Shown: positions 36,655-47,716 of the stretch, piece after piece
Position numbering within the stretch: position 1 is the stretch's first letter
Layout: each line of letters opens with the position of its first letter
Source of the DNA: Ciborinia camelliae
Lineage: Eukaryota; Ascomycota; Leotiomycetes; Helotiales; Sclerotiniaceae
Length of the DNA stretch: 64,000 nucleotides
Assembly (NCBI GenBank): GCA_025890175.1
Contig: JANPYM010000013.1
Coordinates: 946,777 to 1,010,776, forward strand
Direction of reading: 5' to 3'
Notes under the pieces: generated by a model
Database searches by the model: none
The model's input: only the letters and a program-made list of their open reading frames with translations
Told to the model about the DNA's origin: nothing
Translations under genes and position numbers: made by a program

Positions 36655-38321
36655 CTTCCCCCATTGTTTTGTCGACGTTATCCGTCCCGAATGGTCCGGA
36701 TGCTTCAGCCAACCGCATCAAAAAGTGTATACTTGTCTCTATAGCTTTCTGAGAGCTCTCCAAGCTTTCCCGATACGAGTGCCAATCTTTCCGATTCGTT
36801 TTCGGGAAAAGCCGTAACCCGGTCTACATATCGTTCTTAAAATCCCTACACTTTAATATAGGACTGTACAAACCTCCATCTCAAGGTGGAAAACGTCCGA
36901 ATTTAGTCATGAATCCAATGGGTCCACATTCCGTCACGACAACGCTAGTTGACATTCTCGGATCCTTCTTGGGATTAAAAGTAACATCCATACTTGAACC
37001 CTCCTCTTCTGCCTCTTCTGCCTCTTCTGCCTCTTCTGTAGGTTCATCAATTGCTGTTGCTGATTTGTACCTCAAGAATCTCTGCAGTTACAACATCAGC
37101 ACAGTTTATAGTATACTGTCAACGGCAGAACACTTAGGAGAACTGGTAAGACGACTTGTACTCGGAAACTGACTGGGTTGATTGATAATTAGTAGTATAT
37201 AATATATTATGCTATAGAGTACGGCTTATCTTCATTCGGGTTGGATTCGACGTATTGGTTTCATTCAGCCTTCTTTGAGCTACTTGCCATGTAGTCTTCT
37301 TCTATGTCTATGTGTACAACTATCTCTCACACCAAAACTGAAGAAAAACAACATCAACTACTCTATCTCCATCTCACCCCCTCACCGCCACTCAGACCCT
37401 TCGATCACGACGAACCATAGGGATAAAATCCGTATGTGGATTCGCAGGCCAAGGAGCATGCTCATTTACAGCGGGTCCGTACTCGACGAAGATTTTCAAC
37501 AACGAAAAGAAATATCCATAGTTTCCAAAACTCCTAAACGGAGTGACCCTTTCAACTACGATATGTGCCTTATTTCGCACATCTCGAGCGCGCATCCGAT
37601 CCGGAAATCCCCGATAGTTGGCTGTGCGCCCTTGAAATATGGAGGTGAAACCATTCGTTAAGTTGGCGCCCCGAGAGATTCAATTGTTGCAACGAGGGTG
37701 ATTTGACAGGCAATGACAGCTACCCTTCACATTTTAAAGCAAGTCACCGTATTAGTCGTTGTTAGATATTGTTGATATAAAATAGTTCTACATACACTAG
37801 CTTAGTCATCGAGCTAAGTTCTATGGAATTGGAATTAGAACTTAGCTTGATACACAATAATAACAAGTTCAATAGATATTAGAAATAGTAGTCTCTTGAG
37901 GAGGCTGTACCAACAACAGTCTCATATTGTTTATAAGAACTTCTTGGGCCTTCGTTCTATTCTGTTACTTCCTTTTATCCTACAGCCATCTTCTGCTTTC
38001 ATAACATCCAACATTGGACAAATTCTAAAGCTAATCAAAAGCTGATCAATACTTATAATACCCCTTCATTAAAACTGTCAGTACAATCATGTGATCGTAC
38101 ATAGGGACCGTACGAAGCGTACGACCATACAGGCCGTACCATATGGACTAGCGCAGGAACTAGCACTTCAACATCTGTATATAAGGGATCACTTTAGCAT
38201 AGCATTATAGAAATCAAGAATAATTATACATACGTTTATAGCATAAAGTACTTTACACTTTGAACCCACCAAGTTGATACCAACAAAAACCTCTCTCTTC
38301 AAATTAAAAAAATCTTTCATA
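36655..38321. other. Region between SNF2 relic and family gene A
   Basis: The minus-strand frame 37075-36881 includes an acidic EEAEEAEEAEEE run (from a GCCTCTTCT-type repeat) followed by TFNPKKDPRMST. The frame 37595-37392 has normal composition. Both might be exons of the SNF2 relic's N-terminus, but no splice-joined model could be built. A fold-back repeat sits at 37766-37862. A TATA-like TGTATATAAG at about 38176 precedes gene A. Confidence 0.4.
37766..37862 (+). repeat. Small fold-back repeat, copy 2
   Basis: Begins near TTGTTGATATAAAATAG, contains CTACATACACTAGCTTAGTC and CGAGCTAAGTT, and ends AACTTAGC..TACACAATAA. Same orientation as copy 1; copy 3 is inverted. Confidence 0.7.
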
Positions 38322-39023
38322 ATGAAAAACAATAACAAGCTCATTCCCAAGCCTCTCCGGGAAATCGAGGAACATCCCAGCATGAAGTTCTGGGGCGGCA
38401 TCCTCGTAATCTTCATCGATTACCTCACCACGACCCCCGAGGAAAATACAGCCACAATGACCAGCCTATTCAAGATTCTCCCCGATTACGCACACTGGGC
38501 TCAACTGGTCAAAATAGCCATTCGTACCGCTATCCCCGACACGATACCATACAAGAATTATCGTATGCATATCGCAGATATGAAGTTCATCATAGAACAA
38601 TTAAACGATTTCCAGGAATTGGAGGACGTCCGCATGAGACTTTTGATCCCGCAATGGAATTTTGAAAGATTGAAATTGGGTGCGGCATTGTTTGGACTCA
38701 GGGATATACGATGGGGCTTGGGGTATGTGGTTAAGGGGAGGGGGTATGTTGAGATCACAGAGAGAAGCAATTGCATGGCGAGGCTGCTGAGGGTTTATCA
38801 GGTAGATTTTCAGGGCGCTCTAACCAGATCTCAGTTGGAGATTCAACGTCGTAAAGAAATTCAACGATGTACAGAAATTCGACACCGTGTGGACATTCAA
38901 AGATCTAAAAGTACTCAACCCAACTCTGGCACTCAAACTGAATCGGATCTCAAACTTCATTTACAGAGAAGAGCCCGGGTTCCGATGTGCTTGGGGGTTA
39001 ACTTGAAAGGGTTGCGTAAATGA
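38322..39023 (+). CDS. Unrecognised protein, local family member A
   Basis: Single exon, 233 residues from ATG 38322; an in-frame ATG at 38274 would add 16 residues. I do not recognise the family. The central part (about 15-165) aligns end to end with the protein at 43629-44168. Shared features are an E-x-H near the start, YAHWAQ against YGPWAD, then MKFIIEQLND against MKDLVNQINQ. After these come WNFERLKLGAALFGL against ANFQQMKLAASLFAL, and ARLLRVYQVDF against MRRLYGVYDRDF. The protein appears alpha-helical with no signal peptide or membrane segment. A extends further than B, with an Arg/Gln/Glu-rich tail containing repeated EIQRRKEIQR-like units. It is flanked by repeats, in AT-rich DNA, and has a TATA-like box about 145 bp upstream. 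Confidence 0.65.
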   Translation: MKNNNKLIPKPLREIEEHPSMKFWGGILVIFIDYLTTTPEENTATMTSLFKILPDYAHWAQLVKIAIRTAIPDTIPYKNYRMHIADMKFIIEQLNDFQELEDVRMRLLIPQWNFERLKLGAALFGLRDIRWGLGYVVKGRGYVEITERSNCMARLLRVYQVDFQGALTRSQLEIQRRKEIQRCTEIRHRVDIQRSKSTQPNSGTQTESDLKLHLQRRARVPMCLGVNLKGLRK

Positions 39024-40499
39024 TTAATGCGTGGGGGTGTTTCTTCAACTCTTGTGTAGGTAATCTTATCATTGGTAACAGCGGATTTAGGGAGGCCTCA
39101 GTTTGGGGACGAGAGATTAATTTCTGATCTATATGAATTTTCACTTGTAAGAAATAAATATGACTTCCATAATTTTGACTGTCTATTTGTGATTTTGATA
39201 TTGATCTGTAGATTCAGCCTTGTGATTTAATGCACCCTTCGCATGCCATATCTATTCCAACCATTTCCTAGTATAGCGGGATTCTACGTATCTGACCATG
39301 CAATGCATAAGAAGGATCAATATTTAGGACAACACATGGGGAAAAGGGGAAGAAAGGGCCAGTCTATGGACGTTAGGGATGTTGCCTTGGTCTATACAAA
39401 TTAATGCATCCACGAAATACTTCTACTCTTCTTGAATCCTCAATAATAATGATTAATAACTATAAAAATCCATCAGTATCAAACAACTTTCGCCCCATTC
39501 TTTTCATAGAGCTAGAATTATAATCATTTATCTACCCTTAATTGTGAACCTGTCACGTGGGTGCATCACATGACCACGGGAAATACGGCACGAAGGTGCG
39601 GCACAGGAATACGATGGATACGAAGAGTGGGATTGCCACGTAAGACATCACTTTAACCGGCATGTCATGGGCGGAAGCATTCCGTCCCTCAGGCCATATG
39701 AATTTGTATATAAACTTGGACATTTTCCTTCTCAAAAGGACAGATTGGAAATCCAGAGTCCTTAGGAACCCTAAAAGATTATTAGTTGAATTGAATATCC
39801 TTCCAAGCCATTATACCCTTGTCACAGAACCTAATCTTAATGCTGTTTTCTTAAACATTCACTGTATATAACAGAGTCTCGCTAGTATATATTCCGATTA
39901 AGGAGTACAACAGCAGTATCGGCCTCGCCGTACTAGATACGACCGTATAGAACGAATTTCCCGCTTGTGTTTATAAAATTTGCTTCTGGCATCTTCATTC
40001 TCTTGTCTTTCTTATATACATTTTCTATCTTTCGACTTTCACTAAATTGAATTTCAATCAGTCGCATCAAGTTCAAGAACGATCTTTAAATCACAAGATG
40101 TACAGATTTTACTTCACATTACCAAGATCAAGAATCCGAATGAACTCTCAACAACTCATTTCTATAAAAAAAGATCTCAAAGATGTCCCGATTCTTAAAG
40201 CTCCCCTTGGATTGGTCTATACACATCAAGCTCCACGTCGAATCTTTAGAACAGTGTATTTACAGAAAGCAGGAAGCACCAGAATATTGCACCTGCAAGT
40301 TTTGCAGTAGGGTGTGAAACTTCCAACACGCATGGCTATGCCACATCAGCCCCTTCAATGCAAACTTCTCTTAGAGACCAAAGAATGGTGTACAACTACA
40401 AAACTTTGTATAATTGTAAATAAATTAACAGAATATTTTATAAGGCATTAAAGACCTTAAAAACAATTCATATATAATTTACATCTACAATAGAGGGTA
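39024..40499. other. Region between gene A and the MITE
   Basis: AT-rich. A short plus-strand frame (40098-40310, 70 codons, starting MYRFYFTLP) follows a pyrimidine-rich leader similar in style to those of family genes, but has no homology seen here and is not called. The frame at 39735-39553 (minus) has one hydrophobic stretch only. Confidence 0.4.
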
Positions 40500-40872
40500 C
40501 AGTAAAACCCCTCTATAAGGATATTTTTTTTAGCGCTTTTTTTAAGGATATCAAGGGGTACTATCCTTATATAAAGGTTTTGGCTAATCCCGGTAGAATA
40601 ACATTTTGGCCCAAATATATATCGACCAATTCCAATTAAGTATAAATTTAATATAATTTTTATAAATATTTTATATTTAAAAAAAATTTTTATAAAAAAA
40701 TTTATTATAAACTAGATTTTAATTTTGAAACCAGGATTTCTAAAAAGAATCTTTATAAGCGAAATATAAGAATATAGCCATTTTTTATATCTAAATATTA
40801 ATAAGACCCAAAATTATATTTTATTTAAGGGGTTATTCTTATAGGGGGGATCCTTATAGAGGGGTTTTGCTA
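40500..40872. mobile_element. TA-flanked MITE, Tc1/mariner-pogo type
   Basis: A 373-bp element. The left end CAGTAAAACCCCTCTATAAG and the right end are inverted repeats of about 22 bp differing only in the first few bases. TA dinucleotides flank both ends (40498-40499 and 40873-40874), as expected for Tc1/mariner or pogo superfamily target sites. The interior is AT-rich with further CCTTATA/TATAAGG motifs and no open frame, so it is non-autonomous and must have been moved by a transposase from elsewhere. Confidence 0.8.
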
Positions 40873-41937
40873 TAAATTAAAAAGAGCGGGTAGCTTTTTT
40901 TTACTTTTACTTTTTCTATTAAAAACAATCTGCGTTTTTTATAAATTATTATAGTGTTCCGAGAGTGAAGGGAAAAAGGAATCATAAATCATTGGAATAG
41001 TATTGCAGTAAAACTATAAAGAGGAAAGAGTTCTGAAAAAGAAGCTGTTTAAATATCTCCAGCTCCTGCCCCTAGGCAGCAACCCTGGAAGCCCCTGATA
41101 CTACCCTCTTTTTTTGTGCTTCGCGGCCGCGAGAAGCGAGCGGAATTAGGTGTAAACACAGTAATTGGAATCAGCTAGAGTCTACTCTCTACTATAGAAC
41201 AGGAACCAGATTGCTTAATATTATAATAGATTTATTCTATTGCAGAATTCGCAATGATATGAAACAACGGAATTATTTAGTAGTAATATTTGGAAGCTAA
41301 TTTTGATGTAAAGAAAGATTTCTATTAGCGGGTTTGGTCGCTCTTTTCATCAATTTTTGAATTTCGAGCTTTCTAAATGTGGGTAAATTATTCGGATCCT
41401 TCCCCTTTCAACTTATAGCGGTGTGCGGTGTGCTTTTCACATAAATTATACGTTGTTGGTAGGATTCTTTACACATAATTAGAATGGATTTGGCTAATTT
41501 TGGTATTTAAATCCCTTCATTGTTATTTAGACACTAAATTAGGGGACATTAGGATGTTAGTGAATTCCAAATGTTTCGTTATTCTCGATGAGGTCTAAAA
41601 CTTTTTGTTCATTTATTTTGCGTTCACATCGGGATTTATGCTATTTATACTCACTTTATGTTCATATTGGAGATGAGATTGGGTTTTAGTTAATATTGTT
41701 GTGTATCGAGCTAAGTTAACTTAGCTCGATGACTAAGCTAGTGTATGTAGAAATATTTTATATCAACAGTTAATGTCGAATTTGTATGTTTTTTTGCATA
41801 GCAGGTTTAATCTGTGTTAAACAGAGTCTTTTTCTAAGCCTGAATTGCAAGCCAATGAGATTTTCTTGTCATTCTAGCTTTTGTCATTAGAACACCTCAA
41901 AACTCACTTTTTCTCAGTTTCAATGGTCAATCCGATT
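40873..41937. other. AT-rich region after the MITE
   Basis: No gene seen. It contains a short GC-rich GCGGCCGCGAGAAGCGAG patch near 41124-41141 and the third fold-back repeat at 41694-41770. Confidence 0.45.
41694..41770 (-). repeat. Small fold-back repeat, copy 3 (inverted)
   Basis: The most compact copy, about 77 bp. Its centre is a perfect 22-bp palindrome at 41707-41728 (CGAGCTAAGTT and its complement). On the minus strand it reads TGTTGATATAAAATA, CTACATACACTAGCTTAGTC, as in copy 2. Confidence 0.7.
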
Positions 41938-42708
41938 TCAAACGAATTCTCTGGGTTCTACGCCTTGTTCCTTGTCTTCTTTCTTGACTAAGGCCAACAT
42001 TGCATCGATCTCTTTACTGGATGGGAGTTGAAAAGAACCTTCTTGTCTGTCGGGCCGGCGATTTTGTCTCTCGACTCGAGCGGAAGGTCGCTGAGAGGGA
42101 CCTCCTTGTCGATGCTGCTGGAGAGCATGCTCCCACATTGCACCGCGATGCTGCTGGAGAGCATGCTCCCACATTGCACCGACCTCTTCACCAGATGGAA
42201 GTGGACAGTGATGATATTGGAGAACATGTTTCCACGTTGCATCGATCTGTTCAAAGGGGGAGAATTGAGAGTGATCCTGGAAATCATACTCCCACATTGC
42301 AGCGATCTTTTCACCGCGTGGCTCCAAAGAGTGATGCTCCTGGAGAGCATACTCAAACATTGCAGCGAGCTTTTCAGAGAGTGGATTTTGAGAGTGATGC
42401 TCCTGGAGATCATGCTCCATGACTGCAGCGAGCTTTTCAGAGAGTGGATTTTGAGAGTGATGCTCCTGGAGATCATGCTCCATGACTGCAGCGAGCTTTT
42501 CAGAGAGTGGATTTTGAGAGTGATGCTCCGGGAGATCATGCTCCGTGACTGCAGCGAGCTCTTCACTGGATGGGAATTGAGAGGGTCCATCTTGTCTGTA
42601 ATGTATTTCTTCCATCATGACTGAATCTGGAATGTGTTGTATTTGTTGTGTGTTTGTGTGTTTTGAATGATGATATGGACGAGTATCACTAGATCCAGGG
42701 GTATACAT
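41938..42708 (-). CDS. Protein built of 21-residue tandem repeats
   Basis: Single exon, 256 residues. After about 40 residues rich in His, Thr and Gln, about eight repeats of 21 residues follow. Examples are QNPLSEKLAAVMEHDLQEHHS (two nearly identical copies) and diverged forms such as LEPRGEKIAAMWEYDFQD. A shorter internal duplication (GAMWEHALQQHR twice) lies near the C-terminus, which ends in a charged tail. Each repeat looks like one amphipathic helix (LAAxxEHxLQEHH). No signal peptide or membrane segment. The 63-bp DNA unit is well conserved in the middle copies, so expansion is recent. All three frames of the repeat block are mostly open; this one is chosen because it starts outside the repeats and the changes between units are conservative. 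Function unknown. Confidence 0.55.
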   Translation of the reverse strand: MYTPGSSDTRPYHHSKHTNTQQIQHIPDSVMMEEIHYRQDGPSQFPSSEELAAVTEHDLPEHHSQNPLSEKLAAVMEHDLQEHHSQNPLSEKLAAVMEHDLQEHHSQNPLSEKLAAMFEYALQEHHSLEPRGEKIAAMWEYDFQDHSQFSPFEQIDATWKHVLQYHHCPLPSGEEVGAMWEHALQQHRGAMWEHALQQHRQGGPSQRPSARVERQNRRPDRQEGSFQLPSSKEIDAMLALVKKEDKEQGVEPREFV

Positions 42709-43628
42709 ACTTATTTGGAGGGAGTTATACAGAGGCTGTTCAGCTGCTGTTCATTCTGGATAAAACATAGCTGGCTCGTAATGACTAGTTCTTCTTGGAA
42801 CAATCGCAGGGAACAACTCTACTCACATCGAGTTGATGGTCCTCGGTGATCACGTGAGTGGACTCAAAAACTCAGGAAGTTGATTATCGGACTAGAATTT
42901 TGGTATGTTTGATGGCATCACGACTATGAGAAGTGTGGATATCAACGAAACTGACATAAAATGTTTTTTATTTTTGGGCGAACAATATTTTCAGATGTAT
43001 AATAGCATCCGATAACTCCAATGTCCCGAGTTTCGTCTAACTCGCGTCTCAAGTATTCAATCTAGTTGAAAGAAGTTACCTTTCTAGGCTTATCATGTGG
43101 CTTTACTTTTGTATTGCCGTTGCCTCTGGTCTCAGGCCTTAAGCTGCTCCTTGCGCTGGGTTATTTTAATGACTAGATGTAAGCTGCAACTAATTAACAG
43201 GCAACTATTGAGCTTTCTGGAACTTTGATTGCTTACATAGCCAATTGGTTATACAATGTCAAATAAGTTCTTTGATAGGACAATTGTATAGGTTTCTTGG
43301 CTAGATAAGACCAATGGCCTTTCATCTCATGGTTGAAATACTACGGCAGTAGTGTGGGGATCCAAATCATGCCAAATATACTTTGAAAGTTAGCTCAATC
43401 CCGTCCTCTTTCATCTACCCCTACTTCCTCTTTCCGCCATCTCCCTTTCATCTGTCTTATCCGTTTTTCCTTCTCTGGCGACTGACAAAGACTCGACTTC
43501 AACTCAGATCCTAGGAAAGATCAATAAGCCTGGCATTTATCTCGAGAGAAACTAACGGCAAGTCAAATTCCTTCTCGATCGCCATCTCTAGTCTCGCAGT
43601 ACTAATAAATCCTAAAGGTTTAGCTAGC
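42709..43628. other. Upstream region of family gene B
   Basis: No gene seen. It should contain the promoters of the repeat protein (-) and gene B (+), which are divergent. Confidence 0.45.
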
Positions 43629-44168
43629 ATGGCCGAGAAAAATGCCCTGGTCTCAAAGGCCAGGCTTCCTCCAATCCTTCCCAAATCTCCCTCAAGCATC
43701 GAAGCACACGAATCGCTCATTTGGTTGGAGGAAACACAAACTCTGCACATGTACATCGCATACACCAAAGGAAGATCACAAGAGGAGATTGCTGTTTACA
43801 TGGCAATCTTGATTGGCCGCATGGCTGGGTATGGACCGTGGGCAGATAATATTCAACTGCTCATTCATTCACGAGTTATTCGTCTCTATGAAAGTCCCAG
43901 TATCTATGCCCAGCAAGTTTGCGAAATGAAGGATCTCGTCAACCAAATCAATCAATCCTTCGAGGTCCTTAGACACGTCAATGTTAGAATTATGGTTGAC
44001 TATGCCAACTTTCAGCAAATGAAGTTAGCAGCTTCTCTCTTCGCGTTGGAGACGGACTGGACTTTGAGCTACTTTATTGATGGCATTAAGTGTCTGAAAA
44101 GAATCGATGCAGAAAGCCACCTAATGAGACGTCTTTATGGGGTTTATGATAGAGATTTTAAGGTCTAG
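43629..44168 (+). CDS. Unrecognised protein, local family member B
   Basis: Single exon, 179 residues. Co-linear with gene A over about 150 residues, with identities concentrated in the YGPWAD, MKDLVNQIN, NFQQMKLAASLFAL and RRLYGVYDRDF blocks, and with conserved spacing. It stops right after the DF of the last block, so the family core is about 150-160 residues and A's tail is an addition. Likely helical and soluble; no signal peptide or membrane segment. No domain recognised. Divergently transcribed from the 21-residue-repeat protein gene. Confidence 0.65.
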   Translation: MAEKNALVSKARLPPILPKSPSSIEAHESLIWLEETQTLHMYIAYTKGRSQEEIAVYMAILIGRMAGYGPWADNIQLLIHSRVIRLYESPSIYAQQVCEMKDLVNQINQSFEVLRHVNVRIMVDYANFQQMKLAASLFALETDWTLSYFIDGIKCLKRIDAESHLMRRLYGVYDRDFKV

Positions 44169-45087
44169 GATATACACAGCAAATGAGGATGTTACTGGCG
44201 CGGGGGAGTTAAACATTTTAGAAAGGCTTGTCGTCGGGAATAATCGGGTCGGAAGCAAAGCGTTTTAATTTTGGGGCATATATTTGGGGTTAATTTCGTT
44301 GTCCATAAGGATGTTGATACGGCGGGGAGATATTCAAATTATTTGCAAGCTTCGAGCATAGTTTGAGTATTTCATTGGGAAAATAGTGAAGTTCTTGTGT
44401 CTACCGTTTACACTTTCATTTCAATGTAACATGAACCAACTCAACTCATCGCGTGAGTATTTCTATCCACTTTTGCCACTGCTCTCCTTATCGTAGGTTG
44501 AATTATCAAGATACTTTAGGATTACTTAGCGATGACTCAATTGCCTAGAACTATCGAACACCTTCAACGCAGTGCTTTGCATAGTTAACTCTTCAAGCTT
44601 ATTACACTTTGTTCCAAAAATTTTCATATGCTCTCAAAGAGTGTGTCTTATTGGAACTTATCGACGGAAATTTAGAGAACCAACGTCTATAATCTCTCCA
44701 GTTCTCTATTGCTTACCTATTCATACCTAGAAGTAGCAATATAATTTCAATTCATATTATGTATTCTACCTGAAAACAAAGACAAGAAGTTAGATAAAGG
44801 TTGACTCGTGAGAGCAAAGGGGTAAAAAGCAACTGTAGCGATTCACCTAAGCAATGCATTGCTCAATCACCACATTGTGAAAAAATCTAACGAACAAAAT
44901 AGGAACATCATTCGAATAATATCTTTCCATTATACAGGGTGGTCTAGCAGTATATTTATACTATTACCATCATCATCATCATCGTGATTTGTATTGCTCA
45001 TCCACAAACACTAATTTGCATTCCCAACCAGAAAAATACAATCAGCAGGACTTTCAACCACCAATCTCTTTTCAAACACAAGACAAG
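44169..45087. other. Spacer between family members B and C
   Basis: No gene seen. ATC triplet repeat near 44968-44983. Confidence 0.45.
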
Positions 45088-45586
45088 ATGTCTTCTATTT
45101 TCAACCAAGCACATGCTCCGAAGAAGGAGGAGATCCAGAAAGACCGAAAAACGATCCCACCCATCCAGCAATCAAGTTCTCCAGTCACACCTTGACCATC
45201 GAACTCGATTTCTCACCCAAGGTTGGCCAGCAACCCACAGACATCACCCAACTTATTGGCAATACTCCCAGAGTATGCCAACCTCACAACATTCGTCTGT
45301 TTTTCAATTCGTGATGTGCCTCCAGTCATGGACACTCGCAAGGAACACGCCGAACACATCAAAAATATCAAGAGCATCATCCACTCGGTTGAACAAATTC
45401 CACAAGATCACACACTTTCAAGCGAAAGTGTTGGTTGACAAGCACAATGTTCAAATGAAGTTGGTGGCAGCTTTGCAGGGGCTTGAGGTTCAGGAAGTGG
45501 ACTTTGGCTTTGGTGGTGATGGGAGCACCAATCGAAATGTTGAGAAGGGAAGTGCAATCGAGAAGAGACTTCGAGGAGTCTGGTGA
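45088..45586 (+). pseudogene. Family member C, broken copy
   Basis: Starting at MSSIFNQAHAP, the frame meets a TGA at 45193-45195, continues in the same frame with LLAILPEYANL and IKNIKSIIHSVEQI, then must change frame (around 45390-45430) to read THFQAKVLVDKHN, VQMKLVAALQGL and IEKRLRGVW. These match the YGPWAD region, MKDLVNQINQ, NVRIMVDYANF, QQMKLAASLFAL and MRRLYGVY of B in order. No GT-AG intron repairs both breaks cleanly, so it is best read as a decayed paralogue; a sequencing error could account for one break but hardly both. Confidence 0.6.
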
Positions 45587-46776
45587 AATGAATTCGGTGG
45601 AATTTTGAAACATTGAAGAACCGAGTGTCAAGACCCAAGGAAGGGGAAGCAGGGCTTCCCGAGGTCCCCAGGGTCGAACACACGGATTCGCAAATCGGAG
45701 TTTTGGTTTGTTCTTTAAAATTAAAATAGAATTTATGTTTTTTTTACTATAGTCTATGTAACGATGTTAACCCCAAGAAAATATATGATTGTAATACTTA
45801 CTACTTTAATTGTGACTTTTGTGAAAATGACCCTAGAATATTATCGGTGATATGCTTCGTGATATGCTTACTGTAGTTGTGACTTTTGTGAAATAAACTC
45901 TACACTTCTCAAAATGGATCGAATCCCATAACACATCCCATTGCAGCGAGCCGGTGCATGTGGCCCCCCTATTGTCTAAATTTGTATTGACAACGAGAAA
46001 CGCAGAGCTTGATGAACCTGCTAAGCTTGTTGTTCCTTCAGGGAAATGTAACAGGCGTCATCCAGCTAAGCTAAGCGTTGTTAGTCACCTGCTTCGACCT
46101 TCCTATAATATGGTATCATCTTGAATATATAACTTCCTTTTCTAATCTTTGCTTTCCTGCCCCCCTCAAGCAATAGTGTAAGTCTCAACAACCAATCCAT
46201 TTATGCTGCCCCATATATGGTCTAATCATATCACGTGCTCGTAACGTCGCTGCTGTACTGATGATCGTTTGGGAAGTATATGATAACCTGGAAGCTACTC
46301 CCTCCCTCCCCCATGGGCATTTGGAAAGCTTGACAGGTTTCGCATAAATCATGCTTATTGTATACAACAGTATGCCGTAGCAGGTTGGACTGAAGTTGAT
46401 CAAAAATTTATGTGACCTCCCGTTATGTGATGGTGATGGGTAAGTTTATTACAATGGTAGCAATAATGAAGAAGAGGAGTACTCTCTCCGTACCGTATTT
46501 TGAAGCTGGGATATTACGGTCGTCGATAGGTCGTCGGTAGCTCACCCGTGGACAGGCTTATTAATAAGATTTATCCGTGCTGCGGATTTATTAGTGTCAG
46601 AATAGACCCGAGCAACCCCTGTCGTCCATACCCTGAAGCTCATCCCCGCCGACCGACCCCTCTGAATCTCCGAACCTCCAAACCCCCAAACTATTTTCAA
46701 CAACATCTGAAGCAACAAACTCATCTGCCTCTTCCTTTTCTTCCCTCCTATTAGCGCAATAGAAATCAAGTATATC
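45587..46776. other. Upstream region of the quinolinate phosphoribosyltransferase gene
   Basis: No gene seen. The minus-strand frames overlapping 46542-46833 are antisense to the leader and first exon of the next gene. Confidence 0.5.
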
Positions 46777-47716
46777 ATGGCCCTCGAACACGGAAACCCC
46801 GCCGACCTCCTCCCTATCCACTGGAAATCTCAAATCACCGCCTGGTTTGCGGAAGACACCCCCTCCTTCGATTACGGTGGATTTGTCGTCGGCGATAGCG
46901 AACGAACTGCTACTTTATATGGAAAGTCGCGAGGAATATTGGCAGGTGTACCTTTTTTTGACGAGGTATTTGCACAAGCCGGATGTTCGGTGGAATGGCA
47001 TATGAAGGAGGGAACATTAGTCGACCCAGGCGCATCAGGGAAAGTAGCTGTAGCTACTGTTACCGGACCCGTACGAAAGCTATTATTGGGGGAGAGAGTC
47101 GCGCTTAATACACTAAGTCGATGTTCGGGGATTGCGACTAAATCGAGGGATATGGAGCTTTTGGTTAGGAAGGCGGGGTATAAGGGGATTCTCGCTGGAA
47201 CGAGAAAAACTACACCGGGGTTTAGGTTGGTGGAGAAATACGGGATGATTGTTGGGGGTGTGGATGGTCATAGACATGATCTGTCGAGTATGACTATGTT
47301 GAAGGATAATCATATTTGGGCTAGGGGTAGTATTACTGATGCGGTTAAAGCTGCGAAGGCGGCTGGTGGGTTCGCGTTGAAGATTGAGGTGGAGGTTGAC
47401 AGTGAGGAGGCTGCCGATGAGGCTATTGGGGCTGGAGCGGATATAATTATGTTAGATAATTTTTCAGGGGACGGGCTGAAAGTTGCTGCGAAGAGTCTGA
47501 GGCAAAGATGGGCCGGAAAGAAGGAGTTTTTACTGGAGTGTAGTGGCGGACTTACTTCTGCGAATGTTGAAACATATATCAATAACGGCAAGTTAGAAAA
47601 GCTATTGTTTCGTGAGTTCTTACTAATGTCTACATATAGATATCGATATTATCTCCACGAGTTCGATACACCAAGGTGTACCTCATGTCGATTTCTCCTT
47701 GAAGATCGATCACTAA
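46777..47716 (+). CDS. bna6: Quinolinate phosphoribosyltransferase (nicotinate-nucleotide pyrophosphorylase)
   Basis: Two exons, 46777-47587 and 47640-47716, about 295 residues. It makes nicotinate mononucleotide from quinolinate and PRPP, in de novo NAD synthesis (yeast Bna6, EC 2.4.2.19). Visible hallmarks: [55 protein letters not shown] and LECSGGL, in family order. The intron is a GC-AG type (donor GCAAGT) with a CTAAT branch-like site. Splicing restores the conserved C-terminus [13 protein letters not shown] and DFSLKIDH. Reading through the intron instead gives a 330-residue product with an unrelated tail, which annotation pipelines may choose by mistake. Length fits the family. Confidence 0.95.

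Noticed and set aside
42028..42624. Plus-strand 198-codon frame over the 63-bp repeats
   Set aside because: Starts inside the repeat block; the minus-strand frame starts outside it and has conservative changes between units.
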